Under the pieces are notes generated by a model, which was not told the DNA's origin, ran no database searches, and saw only the letters and a program-made list of their open reading frames with translations. 58,443 bases of DNA from Peloplasma aerotolerans (GTDB taxonomy: Bacteria > Bacillota_I > Bacilli_A > Acholeplasmatales > Acholeplasmataceae), in assembly GCF_030012175.1 (NCBI RefSeq), contig NZ_JASCXW010000008.1, positions 1 through 58,443 of the forward strand, in the 5' to 3' direction. Below, piece after piece: positions 52,601-58,443 of the stretch (positions are counted from its first letter, which is position 1; the number at the start of each line of letters is the position of its first letter). The translations under genes and the position numbers were made by a program.

Positions 52601-55600
52601 TTGATGATGCAAACAACACTTTAAATTATCAGACATTTGCTGATATCTCGAGTACAACATATATGTACGATTACGTGAAGGCATATAATAATCTAGCTGA
52701 TGCATCACTAGAAACATTGGCTGATATTACTTTATTAAGAGGTTTTATCAGTGATGCATTGCTAAGTCCTGATTTACAAGCATATGCTAGAGATATTGTT
52801 AACAATTCGGGAAACATAACCGTCAGTGATGGTTTCTTAGCATTTGAAAGAGAAGATAATGTCTTATCAACATCAGACTTATCTGAACTATTTATCTCGG
52901 TTAAATCAATGCAAGTTACGGAACCATTTTATGCAAATCCTGGTGCTGGAATTTATGCATTCCTTCAAACCTTTGATGATGAAAAATTAGACAAAGTTTT
53001 TGATGCTACAATATTGAAAGAAATATTTACATTCGCACTTACCGATCCAGAAGCATTACAATCACTTGCTGGAATCGTAGAGACCGCATATTCAGGTGCA
53101 CAATCAACAACGACATTCTTAGGCGCTATTAACCCAAGATTTTTACCGATTGTGAGTGCTTTAGGCACATATAAAGATGAAGATGATCTATTTGACGTCA
53201 ATGAAATTAAAGCATTAATTAGAGCGTTTAATAATTTAAATATCGATTCATCGGCAGATTTAAGTGCTCTATCTGATTTAAACACAATTCACCGTAAGGT
53301 AAGAAATACAACTGTAATAGAAAACTTATTTGATTCAAATTGGTTGTATGATCAAGTTAATTATGTTTTCACAAATGATTTATTCTTAGAAGAATTGGCA
53401 GAAATTGCTTCACAACAAGTCTTCAATCAAACTGGTTTAGATAAAGAATTTACAAAAGAAGATGTCAGTTTTGCTCTAGACAAATACGATATGATTGAAG
53501 TTGGTGGTCGTAGAGAAGGTGGCGTCAAAGTTGTTGAAATCAAGAAATTCATATTGTCAGGAACAAGATTAGATTGGGGAGCATTAGAACTTGGAACAGG
53601 TGCGGGTATTGCATCTAATCTATCAGCAATTTTAATGCAAGATGGAACAGATGGAGAACGCCACATTGACGTTATCCTTGAGTCCAATTTATTGGTTGCT
53701 ATCTTTGATAAACTACTAAACTTTGAGTATAATGGCATCGGCATGGATGAAGTTGCTATTGCATTCTTGAATACTAAACTTGAAGGTGTCGAAGCACTTG
53801 AAGGATTACAATTACAAAAAGAGTTTTTACATTACGACACACGTGCCTATGATGAAAACGAAGTCTTAAGAAGAGAAGAAATCATTGAAATGATTGAAGC
53901 CGTATCTTTTGTAGACTTGACGCAAACCATAGGTATTCCTACATTCTATCAAATGATTGAAGATGATACATTTGATGAAATATTTGACTCATATATCCTT
54001 CATAGTCTTATTTCAAATGCTTTAACAAATGAAGATGTCCAACAATTAGGTATTACTAAAGCGAATAATGCACAAGAAATCGTAGAATTAGCAAATGATT
54101 TCTTAGCTGTTGATCCTATATTAATGGATGGCGATTTATTTAAATCTGAAGAGATTAAAAATATCTTAATTGCATTAAATACAATGGGATTAACGGATTC
54201 AGCAGGATTTAATAGCATCGGTCTAGCTACATTCTCAGAACTTAACGGAAGAAATGTTGATATAGATACAGGAGAAGATGATTTTGATCGTGTCTTTAGT
54301 GCTGGATATATATATATTATTTTAGACCGTGCACTAAAACTTGAAAGTTTAGGTGATTATGTCGGAACGATGTTAGGTAATGCATTAGACACAACCATTG
54401 AAGATCTAGATACAACACCTTCAGATGCAATGCTTGGTACGATACTAGATTCTGAAATTGAAGCAGATAGAGTAACAAAAGCTGAGTTTAGAAGAATGTT
54501 TACTTCATTTGGATTACTTGGTGATATTGGTGGCATCGGATTAGGAACGTTTACGAACATGGTTGATACAGCAGCACCTTCAGATGACTTTACAACATTT
54601 ATTGCATCAGATTATATCTACACCATTTTAGCTAGATTATTTGATCATCCTGCGTTTGGAGATTATGTTGGGGATATGTTGTCAGGTGCATTTGGCGATG
54701 ATGATGTTGATTTAGACATGACACCACCAAGCGACAGTAAAGGAACAGTTGTCGGAGATGTTGAAGAAGGTTTAATCACGAAATACGAACTTAGACAAAT
54801 GATGATTTCATTTAAATTCTTAGGTTTAGACGATGGAACAGATATAACTGTTGAAACTATTATGAACTTAGTTGGTGAAGATAGTGATGAAAATGGCGAA
54901 GACGATTTTGATCAGTTCTTAGAGTCTATCTATATTAGAGATAAAGTATCTATTTTACTGATGTCTGATTCAGTCATCGAAAAACTTGCTGATGGTAGAT
55001 TTACACCTGAAGCTTTTAGATTACTCATTCCAGAAACAGCAACAGAAAATGTTGATGATCGTGATCGATTAACTAAGATTGAAATTTACGACTTATTTAA
55101 TGGATTAAAGATTTTAGGTGTTACGGATCTTGAAGGTTCTAATATTGGACTAGATACGATTACCGATTTAGAAGATGCAGAAGTGCTACAAGTATTAGAG
55201 TCATCATATCTATATGTAACCATTCATTTAATGTTGGATACTGAAGAAAACTTGAATGTTCCACTTGATGCATATGAAGAAGATGGAGATTATGAAGGTT
55301 TAGTTAAGAAGAATGAGATTGTTAATTTACTTAATGCATTTGATGTTTTAGGAACAAGCAATCCTGACGAGATTGATGCAAATACAATTTCGATAGCTGA
55401 ACTAAAAGATTTACTTGATCTCAATTCAGTTATTATTGATCAAATTATTTCTGACGCAGTTGTTGACGCATTAGATTCAGTACCAACAAGTTCATATAAC
55501 GATGATCAAACAAGATTATTGAAGTCTGAATTATATAATTTAGTTGAAGTGTTATTAATACTTGCTGATGGTGATGATACACAAACATTAGCAAGCTTAA

Positions 55601-58410
55601 CACCAATCGATACAGATGCTATAACAAGAGCTAAGCTAAGAGAACTTTACGACCTAGATTCTAGATTGGTAGACCGCATCTTATCACAATCCATTATTGA
55701 TAGTGGTATTAGTATTCACTCATTAAGTTATGATGAAGATAGCGAAGTCGACGAGTTTGATAATAAGCTTGATTTGAAGAGAAGTGAACTACTAGCTATG
55801 ATTGATGCACTAGACATACTAGAAATCGAAATTGCTGATGCTGATGTTATAGATACAACAAAATTAACTCCAGATAACATTGATGCATTATTAGATCTTG
55901 AATCACCTATTATTTACCGTTTAGTTGGAGAAAATATTATTGATCAAGATTTACATACAGATGAATCAATTGCAGAAGCTGGAGACAATAACTATGACCC
56001 TGAACTACCAGGATCAGATGTAAAGATTTCTGAAATGTATGCATTAGTTGAAGCAATGCGTGTATTAGGTATAGCTAACTTAAGCGAAGAAATAGATGTA
56101 GACAATACGACAATCGCTCAACTACAATTGCTACATTATATTGGTTTAGGTATAGATCCAGTTGAAGATTTACATCAATCACTTATTGTTCATAGATTAC
56201 TCTCAGAATCTATAATCGGGGCACTTGAAATACCTACTGATGCATATATGGTTGGTTCATTATTAGATTTAGTACCAGATGAAATTCAAGGAGTTATTGG
56301 TTCATTACTTGTGTTAAGTGGTGGTGATGACACAGAAACATTAGCCGGATTAACTCCAATTGACACATCATTGTTAACTCCTGATGATATTGAAAGTTTA
56401 CTAGACTTAGAATCACTTATTATTTATAGAACTGTAGCTAGTGGTATTATTGATCAAAACTTACAAACTGATGAATCACTTGCAGAAGATGGTGATATTA
56501 ACTATGATGAAAATGCAATTGGCTCAGATATAAAAGTCCCAGAAATGTATGCATTAGTTGAAGCAATGCGCGTGATGAATATCGTTAATTTAGGAACAAC
56601 TATTGATATTGATACAACAACCATAGCTCAATTACAACAACTACATTATCTAGGTTTGGGTATAGATCCAATTGAGGATAAATATGAATCTGTTATTGTT
56701 CACAGATTGTTATCAGAAGCTATTATAGACGCATTAGTTATACCAACAGATGCTTACATGACTGGAACTATATTAGACTTAGTACCTGATGAAATACAGG
56801 GTGTTATAACATCGTTACTCGTATTAAGTAATGGCGATGACACAGAAACGTTGTTAGGATTAACACCGGTAGATACAACAGTGTTAACACCAGATGCGAT
56901 TGAAGAAATTTTAGATACAAACACACTAATCAATTATAGAATGGTTGCAGATGGTATTATCGATATGAATTTACAAACCGATGAATCACTTGCTGAGGTT
57001 GGAGATTTCAACTATGATGAAAATGCAATTGGTTCAGATATTAAGATTTCTGAGATGTATGCATTAGTAGAAGCAATGCGTGTTATGGGTATTATTAATC
57101 TTGGAACTCCAATTAATACCGAAGATGCAACAATTGCAAACTTACAACAATTACATTATCTTGGTTTAGGTACTGACCCAATTCAAGATGTCTATAATTC
57201 TGTTATCGTTCATAGATTATTATCAGAAGGAATTATTGAATCACTTAACATTCCAACAGATGCATTTATGGATGCTATGCAACTTGATTTAGTTCCTGAT
57301 GAAATACAAGGTGTTATTGATGCGCTTCTATTGATAAGTGATGGAGACGATACACAAACATTGAATGACTTGACACCGGTAGCAAATAGTACATTAACAC
57401 CAGATTTAATCGAAGGCTTGCTTGATTTAGATAAACTTATTATTTATAGATTGATAGCAGAAGGCATTATTGATGCAGAGCTTGATACACTTGAATCACA
57501 TGCTGAACTAGGTGATGCAAACTATGATGAAAATGCGATTGGTTTAGATATTAAGGTTATAGAAATGTATGCTCTCGTAGAAGCAATGAGAATAATGGAT
57601 ATTATCGACTTATCTGTTACAATCGATGCGACTGGAGTAGAAATTGCACAACTTCAGGCATTACACTATGTCGGTTTAGGTGAAGATCCTATCGATGATG
57701 TCTATAATTCGAGAATTGTACATCGAATCTTGTCTGATGGCATTATCAGTTCACTCGATATACCTACAAATGCTTATATGAGCATTGCACAACTTGATTT
57801 AACTCCTGAAGAAGTTCAAGGTGTTATTGATGCTCTACTAGAAATTAATGGTAATGATGATACAGGAAAACTTGCTAACTTAACACCAATTGATGACTCA
57901 TTATTAACATCAACTGTACTTGCTAACTTGATTGCAATCGATACATTAATTGTTTATAGATTGATTGCTGACGGTATTATTACAGCAGGTATAGCAACAG
58001 ATGACTCTTATGCAGTAGATGGTGATGTAAACTTTGACTCTAATGATGCAAATGCAGACATTAAGATTGATGAAATGAATCATATTGTAGCATCAATGGA
58101 TATTTTAGGAATTACAAACATCTTGACAGTTGCATCTGATATTGCTGCATTCGACTTTACTAGTTTAGATGACACTCAAATAGAAACCCTCGTTGAAGCT
58201 GATACTGATGGACCTAACACAATTATTTACTACATTATTTCAGAGACTTTGGATCCAGATAACGATGTGTTTGATATGTTAGTACTTTATGATCCAGTAG
58301 AATATCCAGGACCTGCAGATGATTATTATGAATTAGATGAACTTGACAATCGATTAAGATTGAAGAGGGCTTCGATTAAAGATGTTATTGATTACTTGAA
58401 ATCGTTATAA
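49642..58410 (+). CDS. Giant CvpA-like membrane protein with long C-terminal repeat region
   Basis: The N-terminus (residues 1-202) has four membrane segments near 5-29, 36-58, 92-125 and 178-202, the start GFIRGTSKS and the block FFGGTIGAVNGLVVA, a pattern like the CvpA family; a strongly basic loop at 130-173 places TM2-TM3 ends inside. The other 2700 residues are acidic, probably exported, with no recognisable enzyme domain. From about residue 1070 a helical motif of the form KxEIxxLIxALxILGI recurs about 21 times, each followed by a helix such as IIYRLIADGIID. CvpA-like membrane proteins are normally about 160-200 residues. The function is unknown; a surface scaffold or adhesin is possible. 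No downstream terminator can be completed before the window ends. Confidence 0.75.
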   Translation: MMPSLLLIQWGVVGFFIVMHFLIGFIRGTSKSTYFTIVNILMTIVTLLLISLISLNLILSPSFTFQDLVIRIQNMSGNIIPEDVVTYITDPALTGFIVAIIDLVLRIVGFFTLYPIIKGFFTLIIFRPIWSFGIKKSLLRKQNEKLQIEFNEKQTGKKKFVPTKRLKKNISSRFFGGTIGAVNGLVVAFIFLLPVLVMASFISGFNDTVTVANHHSITELSTTNEELITIPNEIQQYLNEVAEMNEKGFSSITRQIVVQGKPIDRLIFDMIFTTYVVEDEEKTPINFIGELEGLVGIAEVIYTGGYLEDDFDYRDISSDNLGDIEKIFGHIGNSNLIGYMIPFATKYGVEKFLPDYIDGVNLYDRQGSAAALDEFTSIDWSDEFSNIYGIVEAILEFGSVAEILNYANNPELMLELSPDEGVRLANIIRAVGEMETFSLLSAAADYATTLTEIQQEISWMDPAEVEGYLQYKLSFIIDNPKFFTGENGEISRIANLIEAIYSDEFGDVNLVELVNSINDPETFLENQNADWTGSLLEKIVEIQLLIESIPIGVDYGVYNTLGDQIERELADQISESLNEVGWDDEILNVGEIYKEVLKLGLARAFGVEPDYFGIVDDIAINHMGSVRTIVEKIFEESQVVNTAIELASPIIVDTVIQDQELKELVNEALISDPDSGVVDFRFGQEVNNLLTLAESIYLFTTATQLVNISSMTQDAQIELFAGFGSLTQTQYGKLTSAIEELQIFERTGASGLEYAKNRFEIEQLYIPEEVQLGQELSSIVGFIYYAASYTYDNRLNYYSYEEIDFAPLLADEIFRSHLLATELENHSHLLLSNIAHNLMIYAGDQAISQYLAIPENLSIASPESEDWMDELNALLGAVFDLGASFQGSEAITLSFRDVVTLAEDPMSAPISLITQFQDIVRANDAFGSLDASQILRTSIVNAIDNLGPTLTANLNGYELKTPEVARDGNMIKIGMIVELIHGLATVIDDANNTLNYQTFADISSTTYMYDYVKAYNNLADASLETLADITLLRGFISDALLSPDLQAYARDIVNNSGNITVSDGFLAFEREDNVLSTSDLSELFISVKSMQVTEPFYANPGAGIYAFLQTFDDEKLDKVFDATILKEIFTFALTDPEALQSLAGIVETAYSGAQSTTTFLGAINPRFLPIVSALGTYKDEDDLFDVNEIKALIRAFNNLNIDSSADLSALSDLNTIHRKVRNTTVIENLFDSNWLYDQVNYVFTNDLFLEELAEIASQQVFNQTGLDKEFTKEDVSFALDKYDMIEVGGRREGGVKVVEIKKFILSGTRLDWGALELGTGAGIASNLSAILMQDGTDGERHIDVILESNLLVAIFDKLLNFEYNGIGMDEVAIAFLNTKLEGVEALEGLQLQKEFLHYDTRAYDENEVLRREEIIEMIEAVSFVDLTQTIGIPTFYQMIEDDTFDEIFDSYILHSLISNALTNEDVQQLGITKANNAQEIVELANDFLAVDPILMDGDLFKSEEIKNILIALNTMGLTDSAGFNSIGLATFSELNGRNVDIDTGEDDFDRVFSAGYIYIILDRALKLESLGDYVGTMLGNALDTTIEDLDTTPSDAMLGTILDSEIEADRVTKAEFRRMFTSFGLLGDIGGIGLGTFTNMVDTAAPSDDFTTFIASDYIYTILARLFDHPAFGDYVGDMLSGAFGDDDVDLDMTPPSDSKGTVVGDVEEGLITKYELRQMMISFKFLGLDDGTDITVETIMNLVGEDSDENGEDDFDQFLESIYIRDKVSILLMSDSVIEKLADGRFTPEAFRLLIPETATENVDDRDRLTKIEIYDLFNGLKILGVTDLEGSNIGLDTITDLEDAEVLQVLESSYLYVTIHLMLDTEENLNVPLDAYEEDGDYEGLVKKNEIVNLLNAFDVLGTSNPDEIDANTISIAELKDLLDLNSVIIDQIISDAVVDALDSVPTSSYNDDQTRLLKSELYNLVEVLLILADGDDTQTLASLTPIDTDAITRAKLRELYDLDSRLVDRILSQSIIDSGISIHSLSYDEDSEVDEFDNKLDLKRSELLAMIDALDILEIEIADADVIDTTKLTPDNIDALLDLESPIIYRLVGENIIDQDLHTDESIAEAGDNNYDPELPGSDVKISEMYALVEAMRVLGIANLSEEIDVDNTTIAQLQLLHYIGLGIDPVEDLHQSLIVHRLLSESIIGALEIPTDAYMVGSLLDLVPDEIQGVIGSLLVLSGGDDTETLAGLTPIDTSLLTPDDIESLLDLESLIIYRTVASGIIDQNLQTDESLAEDGDINYDENAIGSDIKVPEMYALVEAMRVMNIVNLGTTIDIDTTTIAQLQQLHYLGLGIDPIEDKYESVIVHRLLSEAIIDALVIPTDAYMTGTILDLVPDEIQGVITSLLVLSNGDDTETLLGLTPVDTTVLTPDAIEEILDTNTLINYRMVADGIIDMNLQTDESLAEVGDFNYDENAIGSDIKISEMYALVEAMRVMGIINLGTPINTEDATIANLQQLHYLGLGTDPIQDVYNSVIVHRLLSEGIIESLNIPTDAFMDAMQLDLVPDEIQGVIDALLLISDGDDTQTLNDLTPVANSTLTPDLIEGLLDLDKLIIYRLIAEGIIDAELDTLESHAELGDANYDENAIGLDIKVIEMYALVEAMRIMDIIDLSVTIDATGVEIAQLQALHYVGLGEDPIDDVYNSRIVHRILSDGIISSLDIPTNAYMSIAQLDLTPEEVQGVIDALLEINGNDDTGKLANLTPIDDSLLTSTVLANLIAIDTLIVYRLIADGIITAGIATDDSYAVDGDVNFDSNDANADIKIDEMNHIVASMDILGITNILTVASDIAAFDFTSLDDTQIETLVEADTDGPNTIIYYIISETLDPDNDVFDMLVLYDPVEYPGPADDYYELDELDNRLRLKRASIKDVIDYLKSL
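55768..58410 (+). repeat. In-gene tandem repeats with exact 510-bp period
   Basis: The codons for ALVEAM-type sequence begin at 56041, 56551, 57061, 57571 and (diverged) 58081, each exactly 510 bp apart. The LDLVPDE-type codons begin at 56263, 56773, 57283 and 57793, again 510 bp apart. Each 170-residue unit contains two related halves of about 83 and 87 residues. An earlier, less similar unit lies at 168 residues spacing (55537), and the gene ends with the first 17 residues of a further half-unit. No insertion or deletion interrupts the period. Confidence 0.9.
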
Positions 58411-58443
58411 ACAACACAATAAAAACCACTTTGGAATCATTTC

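Noticed and set aside
56041-58100. Regular 510-bp repeats as a CRISPR array or mobile repeat
   Set aside because: The repeats are in frame, encode diverged protein units and have no short repeat-spacer structure.
1-58443. TGA read as tryptophan, as in many Mollicutes
   Set aside because: Several conserved proteins end properly at TGA and all conserved tryptophans are TGG.
58411-58443. Terminator after the giant gene
   Set aside because: An A-rich arm that could begin a hairpin is visible, but the window ends before a matching arm can be seen.

Overview
The window is a gene-dense, AT-rich stretch of bacterial chromosome. TGA works as a stop codon (for example at the ends of rlmH, aroA and plsX) and tryptophan is written TGG, so this is the standard bacterial code. 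Gene content and order (walJ-rlmH, plsX-rnc, dnaD-nth, cca-yhaM, a Gram-positive type DnaE), lipobox lipoproteins and consensus sigma-A promoters point to the low-GC Bacillota. The style fits the wall-poor Acholeplasma/Izemoplasma-like lineages that keep the standard code, but that placement is inference. No rRNA, tRNA, insertion sequence, prophage or CRISPR array was seen.

Layout. 1-13 kb: a CotH-family lipoprotein, an IMPACT protein, a RibD/DHFR-fold reductase, cca and yhaM, a 980-residue lipoprotein resembling secreted peptidyl-prolyl isomerases, walJ, rlmH, a HAD phosphatase, a DegV protein, mscL, and the pyridoxal-phosphate synthase genes pdxST divergent from their probable regulator pdxR. 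14.5-21.9 kb: a five-gene carbohydrate operon behind one promoter and a LacI/cre-like palindrome. It encodes two paralogous large proteins of unknown family (one membrane-anchored, one cytoplasmic), a xylose-isomerase-like TIM barrel, a GPH-type sugar symporter and a GH105/GH88 unsaturated-uronyl hydrolase. The arrangement suggests cutting a uronate-containing polysaccharide outside the cell, importing fragments and finishing inside. 21.9-23.4 kb: a PadR regulator with a HAAS-type membrane protein built from six internal repeats.

23.4-29.8 kb: an aromatic amino-acid operon, aroF-tyrA-aroB-aroA-chorismate mutase-aroE-aroC. It is preceded by a 14-codon leader peptide carrying four Tyr codons and by mutually exclusive RNA hairpins ending in an intrinsic terminator: a candidate ribosome-stalling tyrosine attenuator. 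29.8-32.3 kb: an ArsR/CadC-type repressor and a CadA-type metal ATPase. 32.4-37.3 kb: recG, plsX, rnc, dnaD, nth. 37.4-44.5 kb: an XRE-TPR regulator, a heterodimeric ABC exporter and a membrane-anchored protein with seven Ig-like repeats. 44.6-49.6 kb: flavodoxin, dnaE, an unknown 177-residue protein and a CDF metal transporter.

49.6-58.4 kb is a single 2922-codon gene: a CvpA-like four-helix membrane domain joined to about 2700 acidic residues made largely of a degenerate 70-115-residue repeat. Toward the C-terminus the repeat settles into an exact 510-bp (170-residue) period.

The points most worth following are the tyrosine leader/attenuator, the CvpA-repeat giant, the two paralogous proteins of the carbohydrate operon, and a recurring layout in which a -10 box lies only 16-17 bases before the start codon.
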